Below the pieces are notes generated by a model. The model did not search any database. It saw nothing but the letters and a program-made list of their open reading frames with translations, and was not told the origin of the DNA. A stretch of DNA of 13,839 nt from positions 1 through 13,839 of the forward strand of contig JAJUJQ010000023.1 in assembly GCA_029265255.1 (NCBI GenBank), given 5' to 3'. Numbering within the stretch: the stretch's first letter is position 1; every line of letters begins with the position of its first letter. The position numbers were made by a program, and so were the translations under genes. The stretch is from Spirochaetota bacterium. GTDB lineage: Bacteria > Spirochaetota > Spirochaetia > Treponematales > Rectinemataceae. Positions 7,171 through 13,418 of the stretch are shown in pieces.

Positions 7171-7212
7171 TCGGCATAACCTATCCGCTGCAGCCCGATA
7201 TTATGTGGTAGT

Positions 7213-7866
7213 TTACTTCTTTTCCAGCGCCCTGTGGCAGAACCACCAATCGAAGCCTTCGTATTTTTTTAGCCTTTCCTCGGCTTCTTTGATCGTCTTG
7301 GGGGGTGGAATGATGACCCTGTCTCCGATGAGGCTGTTGTTCGGCCAGTCCGCGGGAAGTGCAACTCCCGTGTCGGATACCTGCAGGGCCTTCGCCGCGC
7401 GCACGAATTCGCCTATGTTGCGCCCGATCTCTTGCGGGTAGTACACGATGAGCCTGACTTTGCCCTGCGGATCGACGATGAATACGGCGCGGACCGTGTT
7501 GGTCCCCTTGCCGGGGTGCAAAAGCCCGAGTTTTTCTGCAATGCTGTCGTTCGCTGCGGCGATAGGAAAGCTGATGCTGATGCCGAGTTTGTCCTTGATC
7601 CACTCCGTCCACTTGATGTGACTGAATATCTGGTCGACCGACATGCCGATCAGCTTGACGCCCAGGTCCTCGAATTCCTTTGCGTGCTGTTCGAACGCGA
7701 CGAACTCGCTCGTGCAGACAGGGGTAAAGTCTGCGGGGTGGCTGAAGAGCAAAAACCAAGAACCTTTCAGGTCCTGCGGGAGCTTGAGTATGCCGTGCGT
7801 GGTCACGAGCTCCATTTCCGGAAAATCATCGCCGAGGAGCGGCATTGAGAAGCGTTTTTCTTCCAT
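7213..7866 (-). CDS. Peroxiredoxin, 1-Cys/Prx6-type thiol peroxidase
   Basis: A 217-residue cytoplasmic enzyme that reduces H2O2, organic peroxides or peroxynitrite. The active-site motif [12 protein letters not shown] (43-54) gives P44, T48 and the peroxidatic C51, and R126 (TVRAVFIVD) is the expected second catalytic Arg. The long C-terminal extension ([20 protein letters not shown] and on to FDWWFCHR) is the Prx6/archaeal-type C-terminal domain. It carries an extra C210, which in related archaeal enzymes takes part in disulfide chemistry, so a 2-Cys-like cycle is possible. GGAGG lies 9 bases before ATG 7866. It is divergent from a GAF-containing sigma-54 activator and has a perfect sigma-54 promoter in between, so induction on demand by that activator is very likely. 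No reductase gene is adjacent. Confidence 0.95.
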   Translation of the reverse strand: MEEKRFSMPLLGDDFPEMELVTTHGILKLPQDLKGSWFLLFSHPADFTPVCTSEFVAFEQHAKEFEDLGVKLIGMSVDQIFSHIKWTEWIKDKLGISISFPIAAANDSIAEKLGLLHPGKGTNTVRAVFIVDPQGKVRLIVYYPQEIGRNIGEFVRAAKALQVSDTGVALPADWPNNSLIGDRVIIPPPKTIKEAEERLKKYEGFDWWFCHRALEKK

Positions 7867-7892
7867 AAAGTTATACCTCCAACATTGAAGAT

Positions 7893-7920
7893 CGGTAGCC
7901 TGAACACAGTGGCGCTACCG
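7893..7920 (-). ncRNA. 5'-terminal stem-loop of the peroxiredoxin mRNA
   Basis: CGGTAGC (7893-7899) and GCTACCG (7914-7920) form a perfect 7-bp stem with a 14-base loop. The sigma-54 promoter predicts transcription starting at about 7921, so the stem begins one base into the message. Terminal 5' stem-loops are known to protect mRNAs from decay that starts at the 5' end, so a stabilising role fits. It ends 26 bases before the ATG and does not cover the ribosome site. Confidence 0.5.
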
Positions 7921-7931
7921 TAAGAAGTAAA

Positions 7932-7947
7932 AGCAAAAAATGTGCCA
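7932..7947 (-). promoter_or_regulatory. Sigma-54 (RpoN) promoter of the peroxiredoxin gene
   Basis: The minus strand reads TGGCAC-ATTTT-TTGC-T (7947 down to 7932). It matches the full consensus TGGCAC-R-N4-TTGC-W, with the invariant GG and GC exactly 10 bases apart. The predicted start is an A at 7921, 55 bases before the ATG. A sigma-54 promoter is silent without an enhancer-binding protein, and one is encoded immediately upstream on the other strand. Confidence 0.85.
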
Positions 7948-7961
7948 AAATTTTTAAACAT

Positions 7962-7982
7962 CTTATTTTGATACAATATAAG
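7962..7982. repeat. AT-rich 21-bp imperfect dyad upstream of the sigma-54 promoter
   Basis: Outer arms CTTAT (7962-7966) and ATAAG (7978-7982) are complementary and the inner TTG/CAA bases pair too; 8 of 10 symmetric positions match. The centre lies about 50 bp upstream of the predicted sigma-54 start. Possible roles are a Fur/PerR-type site, a weak activator site, or a bend site between enhancer and promoter (minus strand TATCAA fits only the first half of the IHF consensus). AT-rich sequence makes chance symmetry more likely. Confidence 0.3.
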
Positions 7983-8005
7983 CAAAACAATCCTTAAAGA
8001 GGAAG

Positions 8006-8027
8006 TATGGGTTTTCTATGGGTTTTC
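8006..8027 (+). repeat. Perfect tandem duplication of an 11-bp unit
   Basis: TATGGGTTTTC occurs twice head to tail (8006-8016, 8017-8027) in the peroxiredoxin/activator control region. The second copy runs into the TTTCGG arm of the palindrome at 8024-8039. It may be a slippage duplication or part of the activator-binding platform. Confidence 0.6.
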
Positions 8028-8039
8028 GGATCACCGAAA
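8024..8039. promoter_or_regulatory. Candidate enhancer (UAS) and autoregulatory operator of the sigma-54 activator
   Basis: TTTCGG-ATCA-CCGAAA is a perfect 16-bp palindrome centred about 110 bp upstream of the predicted peroxiredoxin start, a typical position for an enhancer-binding protein site. A longer half-site TTTCGGTG recurs at 8062-8069, opposite CACCGAAA at 8032-8039, and another TCACC lies at 8053-8057. The palindrome also covers the -35 area of the activator gene's own likely promoter, so binding could repress the activator while switching on the peroxiredoxin, as seen for several activators of this class. Confidence 0.55.
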
Positions 8040-8042
8040 TAA

Positions 8043-8051
8043 TGGTATATT
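8043..8051 (+). promoter_or_regulatory. Extended -10 promoter of the sigma-54 activator gene
   Basis: TG-G-TATATT is an extended -10 element (TGn plus a 5-of-6 hexamer). The -35 position holds TTTTCG, a poor match lying within the palindrome at 8024-8039. The start would be near 8058, giving a leader of about 22 bases with GGTGGAGG before the start codon. Weak constitutive transcription is expected, normal for a sensor present at low level. Confidence 0.45.
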
Positions 8052-8079
8052 TTCACCAGATTTTCGGTGGAGGCCCTTG

Positions 8080-9642
8080 GTGCACGTCAATACTTCGGTT
8101 ATGAGTTCCGACGCGATGCTCGCGTTGGTCCTTGAGTCCATCCGCAAACTCATAGATTATGAGCTTGCGGTCATATTGCGGTACGAAAGCGCGCAGCAGA
8201 CGCTCAGTGTGGCGAAGGCAGCAGGCCCCCTCGCGGATTCAACGCTCGCAGGGTACGCGATCTCGCTGAAAAACCGTAAGGACCTTGCGGCCATTCTGCA
8301 GGGCAAAAGGCCGCACCTCTTTTCAGAATCGGAAGAGCACATCGACACTTACGCGGACATCATTCATTTGCCGCTGAACCACTCCTGTCTAGTCTCGCCG
8401 CTCATCCTCGGCGATGATATCGTCGGCCTGCTCACCTTCGATCACAGGATGTGCAACCGCTTCAGTCCACAGATCATCGGCTTCATTGAGATGATATCGA
8501 CGCTCGTCGCAGCGCTCCTGGTGCAGTTCGACGTCTCGAACGAACTCATCGAGCGGACCGAACGGCTCCTCAATGAGCGCAACAGCCTGCTCGCCTCCGG
8601 TTCGGACGTCTTCAGGAACCTAATCGGCAACTCTCCCCAGTGGGTCCGCGTGCTCGATGCAATCAGGCTTGTCGCCGCCACCGAAGCGCCGGTACTCATA
8701 TTGGGCGAAACTGGCACGGGAAAAGAGGAAGTCGCCCGTGCGATCCACAGGCTCTCGTCGCGCGTCGACAGGCCCTTTGTCCCGGTCAACTGCTCGGCTC
8801 TGTCTGCCTCGCTCGCGGAGAGTGAGCTCTTCGGCCATGAAAAGGGCTCGTTTACCGGCGCCCTTGCCCTCCGCAAGGGGCGCTTCGAGCTTGCGGATAA
8901 GGGCACGCTCTTCCTCGACGAAGTGGGAGACCTGCCTATGGAACTGCAGCCGAAACTGCTGCGCGCACTCTCGGACGGCATCTTCGAGCGCGTCGGTGGG
9001 GAAAAACCCGTCAAGGTCGATGTGCGGATCATCGCGGCAACCAACGTCGATCTGGCGCAGGCGATTCAAGGCGGCCGTTTCCGAGAGGACCTGTACTATC
9101 GCCTCTCGGTGTTCCCCATCGCCCTTCCTCCCCTGAGGGAGCGCGCGTCGGACATCGAGCTTTTGGCCTTCCACTTCCTCAACCTCATCAGGGAGAGGCC
9201 TGGAAATTCAGGGCTACATTTGAGTGAAGAGGCCTTCCGTGTGCTCCTTTCGCACCCCTGGCCAGGCAACGTCCGAGAGCTGAAGAATGCCCTCGAGCGG
9301 GCGGCGATCCTCGCGGGGAATAGCGAGATCCGCCCAGAGCACCTGGGGCTCGGGCTTCACTCTCCACCATGGCGTGCGACTTTGGCACAGCACTCCTCGG
9401 CGAAGCCAGCCTCCGCCGCAGAAAGACAGGCGGCATACCCGGAAGATGGCGGCGAGGGCGCGCTTCCCCTCCAGAGCACAATAAAAAGGCGCATCGAGGA
9501 GGCCCTGCAGGCCTCCGGAGGAAAGATATACGGCGCGGACGGCGCGGCGGCGGCCCTGAACCTCAAACCGAGCACCCTCCAGAGCAAGATGAAAAAGCTC
9601 GGGATACGGAGGGAGTGGTTTTTGGCGTCCAGGCGCGGATAA
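8080..9642 (+). CDS. Sigma-54-dependent transcriptional activator, GAF sensor - AAA+ - Fis-type HTH
   Basis: A 520-residue enhancer-binding protein that opens sigma-54 promoters by ATP hydrolysis. Residues 5-160 form a GAF-like sensor (LPLNHSCLVSPLILGDDIVG in its core). A helix around 155-175 follows, then the AAA+ domain: Walker A GETGTGKE (209-216), the sigma-54-contacting loop ELFGHEKGSFTGA (249-261, the common GSFTGA variant of GAFTGA), Walker B TLFLDEVGDLP (276-286), FREDLYYRL (334-342) and HPWPGNVREL (392-401). After a 60-residue Ala/Pro-rich linker comes a Fis-type helix-turn-helix (484-510). There is no receiver domain, so a ligand, not phosphorylation, should control it (FhlA/NorR-like layout). 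GTG 8080 has GGAGG 6 bases upstream; a TTG at 8077 would be only 3 bases away. Its divergent neighbour, a peroxiredoxin, has a sigma-54 promoter and is the probable target. Confidence 0.94.
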   Translation: MHVNTSVMSSDAMLALVLESIRKLIDYELAVILRYESAQQTLSVAKAAGPLADSTLAGYAISLKNRKDLAAILQGKRPHLFSESEEHIDTYADIIHLPLNHSCLVSPLILGDDIVGLLTFDHRMCNRFSPQIIGFIEMISTLVAALLVQFDVSNELIERTERLLNERNSLLASGSDVFRNLIGNSPQWVRVLDAIRLVAATEAPVLILGETGTGKEEVARAIHRLSSRVDRPFVPVNCSALSASLAESELFGHEKGSFTGALALRKGRFELADKGTLFLDEVGDLPMELQPKLLRALSDGIFERVGGEKPVKVDVRIIAATNVDLAQAIQGGRFREDLYYRLSVFPIALPPLRERASDIELLAFHFLNLIRERPGNSGLHLSEEAFRVLLSHPWPGNVRELKNALERAAILAGNSEIRPEHLGLGLHSPPWRATLAQHSSAKPASAAERQAAYPEDGGEGALPLQSTIKRRIEEALQASGGKIYGADGAAAALNLKPSTLQSKMKKLGIRREWFLASRRG

Positions 9643-9676
9643 TATTACGGGCCAACAGAGTCGACGACGGGCCTTG

Positions 9677-9705
9677 TTGAGGCAGGTTCAGCTGCCATGT
9701 ATACT
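9677..9705 (+). promoter_or_regulatory. Candidate sigma-70 promoter of aroQ
   Basis: TTGAGG (9677-9682) and TATACT (9700-9705, 5 of 6) are 17 bases apart in the 84-bp gap between the activator gene and aroQ. The spacer contains an inverted repeat GGCAG-N6-CTGCC (9681-9696). The start would fall close to the ribosome site, so the leader would be very short. aroQ may also be read from the activator's transcript. Confidence 0.4.
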
Positions 9706-9726
9706 GACAAGGAGAGGGGAAAAGAT

Positions 9727-10182
9727 ATGACAAAACTTCGTATCGCAGTGATCCACGGCCCTAACCTCGACATGCTGGGCATAAGAGAGAAAGATATCTA
9801 CGGCACCAAGAGCCTGCAAGATATCAACGATGAAATGCTGCGCGAGGCAGAGGACTACGGGCTCAACCTCTCCTTTTTCCAGTCGAACTCGGAGGGAGGC
9901 CTGATCGATTACATCCATGCCTGCAAGGGAAATACTGATGGGATCATTCTCAATGCGGGCGCCTACACGCATTATTCCATCGCGCTCCGCGATGCGATAG
10001 CCGCAGTAGGCATACCGACAGTCGAAGTGCATCTTTCAAATATCTACAAAAGGGAGGACTTCAGGCATATATCCGTCATCGCTCCTGTGTGTATCGGGCA
10101 GATAAGCGGTTTTGGATATTATAGCTACCTACTTGGCCTTCAGGCTCTGCGCAAAGCGCTCGATGAAGCAGGGCTGTCGTGA
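9727..10182 (+). CDS. aroQ: Type II 3-dehydroquinate dehydratase
   Basis: A 151-residue cytoplasmic enzyme converting 3-dehydroquinate to 3-dehydroshikimate, the third step of the shikimate route to aromatic amino acids. The type II motifs are all present: IHGPNLDMLGIREKDIYG with N13, R20 and catalytic Y25; FFQSNSEGGLID; NAGAYTHYSIALRDAI with N76 and H82; and VEVHLSNIYKREDFRHIS with E100, catalytic H102, R109 and R113. These match the known active-site set of the mycobacterial enzyme, shifted by one. Length is normal. ATG 9727 is preceded by GGAGAGGGG at 7-base spacing; an upstream in-frame ATG at 9697 lies before the ribosome site and is not used. No other shikimate gene is adjacent, and a link with the peroxide module is not evident. 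Confidence 0.97.
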   Translation: MTKLRIAVIHGPNLDMLGIREKDIYGTKSLQDINDEMLREAEDYGLNLSFFQSNSEGGLIDYIHACKGNTDGIILNAGAYTHYSIALRDAIAAVGIPTVEVHLSNIYKREDFRHISVIAPVCIGQISGFGYYSYLLGLQALRKALDEAGLS

Positions 10183-10328
10183 GTATGCAAGCGCGCCTTT
10201 AACGACCAGGCCACCACGAAATGATCCTTCATTGGGCACATTGGGAAGCTCGGCGAGGACCCTCTCCGGTGAGTGACGCCAAGGAGCGCCGGGGCACAGG
10301 GGCGAGCAGCCATCTCATTCCATGAATC
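10183..10328. other. Intergenic gap between convergent aroQ and the beta-barrel gene, no clear feature
   Basis: These 146 bases separate two genes that converge. I found no stem-loop with a T-run, no credible promoter and no short coding frame with a ribosome site. Termination here may depend on Rho. Confidence 0.5.
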
Positions 10329-11054
10329 CTACATCCTGAACGCCAGGCCCGCCTCGATGCTCAGGCAGTTGAGCGTGCGATCGCCCGCGTCGATGGGATT
10401 CGTTCCACCGCCGCTTGAATCCAAGGTAAAGTAATACGCAAGGGTGTAGCGCCCGCGCACCCAGAGCCAGAAGTCCTTAGCGAGCTGGCCATAGAGGGAG
10501 GCCTCTGGCCCTGCGATGCCCCCTATCAGCATGTAGGATGGTTTCGAGTTGTCGTAGTCAGTCACATCGAGGATGCTGAGGCCAAGCCGCGCTCCCAGAT
10601 TGAGCCGTGCGATCTTTGCAAGCTCGATCGAGTAGCCGAGCATCACCATATCGTTCATCTGGAGGCGCACGCCGTTGTCGTTCGGGGTGACGAAGAATTC
10701 GAGCCCGAGCCCCGAGAGGAAGGAAGAACCGCTTGTCCCGAAAGATTCAAAGCCAAGGCTGAAGTTGAAGGGGCTGGCCCACGTCGCGAGGTGGCTCGCC
10801 AGGGGGCCGGAGAGGCTTGGGTAATCGTACCCGATGAAAAAGAGATTGGTGTTTTGGGGAGCCTTCGACTCGGCTTGAGGCTGAGCCTGTTGCTGCGGCT
10901 GCTGTTGAGAGGTTTGTTGCTCGGTGACCCACGCGGGCGTGACGGTTTTCGGATCGGCGCCGTCGGCGTAGGCTGGGCTGCAGACCATGAGTGCGGCGAT
11001 GACGGCCAGGACAGGCAATGTCCTTTTCAGTGTATTCATTGTGTTTGTGTTCAT
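10329..11054 (-). CDS. Predicted secreted outer-membrane beta-barrel-like protein, unknown function
   Basis: A 241-residue protein I do not recognise. Residues 1-30 are a signal peptide (basic TLKRT, core LPVLAVIAALMVC, cleavage at AYA-D). A Gln/Pro-rich linker follows (45-70, QQTSQQQPQQQAQPQAESK). The remaining 170 residues are alternating hydrophobic/polar strands with many Gly, Tyr, Phe and Leu (FNFSLGFESFG, MVMLGYSIELAKIARLNLGA, DFWLWVRGRYTLAYYFTL), ending in LSIEAGLAFRM, like the last strand of an eight-stranded barrel, although the final residue is Met and not the usual Phe. AAAGGAGG lies 7 bases before ATG 11054. Its ATG overlaps the stop of the preceding PDZ lipoprotein (ATGA), so the two are co-translated and probably work together in the envelope. 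Confidence 0.75.
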   Translation of the reverse strand: MNTNTMNTLKRTLPVLAVIAALMVCSPAYADGADPKTVTPAWVTEQQTSQQQPQQQAQPQAESKAPQNTNLFFIGYDYPSLSGPLASHLATWASPFNFSLGFESFGTSGSSFLSGLGLEFFVTPNDNGVRLQMNDMVMLGYSIELAKIARLNLGARLGLSILDVTDYDNSKPSYMLIGGIAGPEASLYGQLAKDFWLWVRGRYTLAYYFTLDSSGGGTNPIDAGDRTLNCLSIEAGLAFRM

Positions 11055-11962
11055 TGTGCGCCTCCTTTCTGCTCGATCGGGAGCGTGTAGGTGAGCGGCA
11101 CGAAGATTTCGACGTATTTGCCGTTCTCGATTTTGTAGCTTCTCCGTATACCGTCGATCTTGAGCTGCGTTGCGCCAGCCATCGCTGCGGCGTCGATTGC
11201 GGCGAAGAGTTCTTCGGTGCTGTGAACAGCTTTGCCGCCTACGGCGGTGATGATGTCTTGCGGAGAGAACCCTGCCTTTTCAGCGGGGCTCTCCTTGAAT
11301 ATCCAGAGCACGATGACGCCGGAATTCTTGAGGATTCCCGCTGCCTGTGCTTGAGCGTCAGAGAGCGCCCCGAGCGCCGCGCCAAAACGTGGGTTTGGCA
11401 TGGTCAGCGGAGCCTTGCGCGCCTTTGCGAGGACCACGATCGCCTTGCCGAGCCGCTCGGCGGCATCCCTGGTGGGAGTGCGGAGCGAGGACTTATTGCC
11501 ACCCGTCAGATAGACGAGAAGGCCCCACTTGTATTCTTTGTTGAGTGTTGGATAGTGCTCTAGCAAAATCGAGCTCACCTGATCGAACGGAATAATGAGG
11601 CTTGCGCTCTTGATGAAATTGCCTTCGCTCCACTGCCATTTTGCCCGGAGCCCATAGGGATCGACGTCGAGATCAGAGAGATGGATTCCGGCGCTGAACT
11701 CCACGAATGAGCTCTGAAGGTTCTTGATGGCGCCGACGGCCTCTGCCTCGGACCAATTCGAGTCGAACATCGTCAAATAAGTCTCGTCGTCGTAGATTTT
11801 AGGCCAGATGTCGGTTTTCGGTGGGGCGGCAGGAGGTGGTGGCGCAGCAGCGGTTGACGGAGGCGTCGCCTGGGCCGGTGTACTCCCCTGCGGCGGAGCG
11901 CTCGCGCATCCTAAGACAAGAAACATGACGATGATCGCTGGAATGAACCTCAACATTTTCAT
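11051..11962 (-). CDS. Lipoprotein with C-terminal PDZ domain
   Basis: A 303-residue predicted lipoprotein. Residues 1-18 are a type II signal with lipobox LVLG and C19 as the lipidated residue. A Pro/Ala linker (22-50) leads to a globular region (about 51-200) I cannot assign. Residues 205-275 form a PDZ-like domain: ILKNSGVIVLWIFKESPAEK, AGFSPQDIITAVGGKAVHST, EELFAAIDAA. No protease domain or catalytic Ser/His/Asp set is present, so this is a peptide-binding or scaffold protein, not an HtrA protease. I chose ATG 11962 because GGGAGG stands 6 bases upstream; the frame extends seven codons further to a TTG with no such site. It is translationally coupled to the beta-barrel protein by a 4-bp overlap and divergent from the phosphatase. 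Its partner is unknown. Confidence 0.82.
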   Translation of the reverse strand: MKMLRFIPAIIVMFLVLGCASAPPQGSTPAQATPPSTAAAPPPPAAPPKTDIWPKIYDDETYLTMFDSNWSEAEAVGAIKNLQSSFVEFSAGIHLSDLDVDPYGLRAKWQWSEGNFIKSASLIIPFDQVSSILLEHYPTLNKEYKWGLLVYLTGGNKSSLRTPTRDAAERLGKAIVVLAKARKAPLTMPNPRFGAALGALSDAQAQAAGILKNSGVIVLWIFKESPAEKAGFSPQDIITAVGGKAVHSTEELFAAIDAAAMAGATQLKIDGIRRSYKIENGKYVEIFVPLTYTLPIEQKGGAQ

Positions 11963-11995
11963 GGCCTGCCTCCCACAACACAATCTAGAAAAAAT

Positions 11996-12024
11996 ATGAT
12001 GACACTCAGTGTGCCGGCTGTCAA
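11996..12024 (-). promoter_or_regulatory. Sigma-70 promoter of the PDZ lipoprotein operon, with a palindrome in the spacer
   Basis: Minus strand TTGACA (12024-12019, consensus) and CATCAT (12001-11996, 4 of 6) are 17 bases apart. The spacer contains the perfect palindrome ACACT-C-AGTGT (12002-12012), a candidate operator that would block polymerase. Confidence 0.5.
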
Positions 12025-12043
12025 TCTTGAACTCATCGATCGT

Positions 12044-12059
12044 AAGGATAAAAATCCTT
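12044..12059. repeat. Palindrome overlapping the phosphatase promoter -35, candidate operator
   Basis: AAGGAT-AAAA-ATCCTT is perfectly symmetric (6-bp arms, 4-bp centre), and its right edge overlaps the -35 hexamer at 12058-12063. It also lies 20 bp upstream of the -35 element of the opposite lipoprotein promoter, so one protein could influence both directions. Confidence 0.35.
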
Positions 12060-12086
12060 GTAACGCGTCCCCTAAGAGGCTATACT
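12058..12086 (+). promoter_or_regulatory. Sigma-70 promoter of the exported phosphatase gene
   Basis: TTGTAA (12058-12063, 4 of 6) and TATACT (12081-12086, 5 of 6) are spaced by 17 bases. The start near 12093 leaves a leader of about 14 bases, with CGGAGG 6 bases before ATG 12107. Confidence 0.55.
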
Positions 12087-12106
12087 TTGCATTTCGGAGG
12101 CACACA

Positions 12107-13327
12107 ATGAAGAAAGCCAACATGAATATCTTTGCATGGGTGGTCGCAACCATCATGGCCTTTGTCCTGCCAATGATGGCGCTCGCAGCCGATAATTCTC
12201 AGACGCTGACGGGCACCGTCGTCGAGGTGCAGAAATATGGGAACCTGACGATGGACCTAAAACCCAAAGCGCTCTACGATGCAGGATTTGCCCTCGGCGA
12301 TGTGCTCACGGTCATGGTGAGCGGCAACGTCTTATCTATCCCCTTCTGCACGTCCTACAGCGATGTGGATACAGGGAGTCTCGTGCTCCGCGACGATCAG
12401 AAGAACGATCTGCTCGTCGTGGCCATCAACATGGGTAATTTCTCCGCCAAGTATAATGTCAAAGTGGGCGATAAGATCAGCTTCGCACTCAAGGAGAAGG
12501 CGGGCTATCTCTCAGAGTACCTGATCCGCCAGCTTAAGCGCACCAACGTCCGCTCCGACTACGCGACCGATTCGGTGTTCGCAAATTTCCGCAGCATCGC
12601 GACGACGGGTATCGCCCCGGGGCTCATCTACCGCAGCTCGAGCCCCATCAACAATGAGATCGGCCGCGCCGCCTACGCGGATGCGCTCGCGAAGGCTGCC
12701 GGTATCAAGACCGTGCTCAATCTTGCCGACTCGGCGAAGGATATCGCAGGCTATCTCGCCGCGCCGGGCTTCAAGTCCGAATACTACAAATCGCTCTATG
12801 AGGCGGACAGCGTCGTGCCGCTCAACATGGGTGTGGACCTTGCGGCGCCAGAATTCGGCCAGAAACTCGCCGAGGGCGTGCGCTTCCTCATCGCCCACGA
12901 CGGGCCCTTCCTCCTGCACTGCACCGAGGGCAAAGACCGCGCCGGCTTCGTGAGCGCCGTGTTCGAGGCCCTGATGGGCGCCAGCCTCGATGAGATCGTC
13001 GCCGACTACATGATGAGCTACGAGAACTACTACGGCGTAAAGAAAGGCACCGATCAATACAATGCGATTGCGAACAGCAATATTGTGGCGTCGATGACCA
13101 CTGTGGTCTGCGGACTTCCGAAAGGCACCGACATATCCGGCATTCCGCTCGCAAAGTTCGCGGAGTGGTATCTCCAGAGCATAGGCCTCAGCAGCAGTGA
13201 AATCGCCGCCCTCAAGGCGAAGCTCTCGACGCCGATTCCGGTCTCTGAGGCCAGCACAGAGCTGATCATATTTGAGTTCAGTGGCTGGGCCGGAGCCGAA
13301 AGACAGCCCGCAGAGTTCGCTTCCTGA
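12107..13327 (+). CDS. Exported tyrosine-phosphatase-like protein (Y_phosphatase3 type) with an extra N-terminal domain
   Basis: A 406-residue protein with a signal peptide (1-27, cleavage at ALA-A28), so it acts in the periplasm or outside. Residues 145-365 are a Cys-based phosphatase of the LipA/MptpB-like class: FRSIATTGIAPGLIYRSSSP (161-180), a NLAD strand (205-208), and the phosphate loop HCTEGKDRAGF (271-281) with nucleophile C272 and R278. The loop Lys (GKDR) is typical of enzymes that also act on phosphoinositides or phosphoserine. Residues 33-128 form a separate beta-rich domain (TLTGTVVEVQKYGNLTMDLK, then LLVVAINMGNFSAKYNVKVG) resembling the C-terminal domain of SAM hydroxide adenosyltransferases; this is recalled pattern similarity, not a search result. 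ATG 12107 has CGGAGG 6 bases upstream; 37 earlier in-frame codons lack support. The substrate is unknown. Confidence 0.85.
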   Translation: MKKANMNIFAWVVATIMAFVLPMMALAADNSQTLTGTVVEVQKYGNLTMDLKPKALYDAGFALGDVLTVMVSGNVLSIPFCTSYSDVDTGSLVLRDDQKNDLLVVAINMGNFSAKYNVKVGDKISFALKEKAGYLSEYLIRQLKRTNVRSDYATDSVFANFRSIATTGIAPGLIYRSSSPINNEIGRAAYADALAKAAGIKTVLNLADSAKDIAGYLAAPGFKSEYYKSLYEADSVVPLNMGVDLAAPEFGQKLAEGVRFLIAHDGPFLLHCTEGKDRAGFVSAVFEALMGASLDEIVADYMMSYENYYGVKKGTDQYNAIANSNIVASMTTVVCGLPKGTDISGIPLAKFAEWYLQSIGLSSSEIAALKAKLSTPIPVSEASTELIIFEFSGWAGAERQPAEFAS

Positions 13328-13418
13328 TGTTCGGGTAGATCCTTCGGGGGCTCTTGGAAGCATCTCGCCTCCACGGCTTCCCGAGGAAGTTGCCCTCCTA
13401 CGGGCAGGGCTGCCGCGC

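Noticed and set aside
8032..8069. CACCGAAA and TTTCGGTG could pair over a 22-base loop and cover part of the activator's ribosome site, alternating with the TTTCGG/CCGAAA hairpin, like an RNA switch.
   Set aside because: The best promoter (extended -10 at 8043-8051) starts transcription near 8058, so the left arm would not be in the mRNA. A DNA-level operator explains the repeats better.
11996..12106. 37-residue N-terminal extension of the phosphatase from ATG 11996.
   Set aside because: It crosses both predicted promoters, lacks a ribosome site, and would hide the signal peptide that starts at 12107.
12512..13363. 283-codon minus-strand frame opposite the phosphatase.
   Set aside because: Composition is the Arg/Glu/Ala-rich type expected from the antisense of a GC-rich gene; no start signal or domain.
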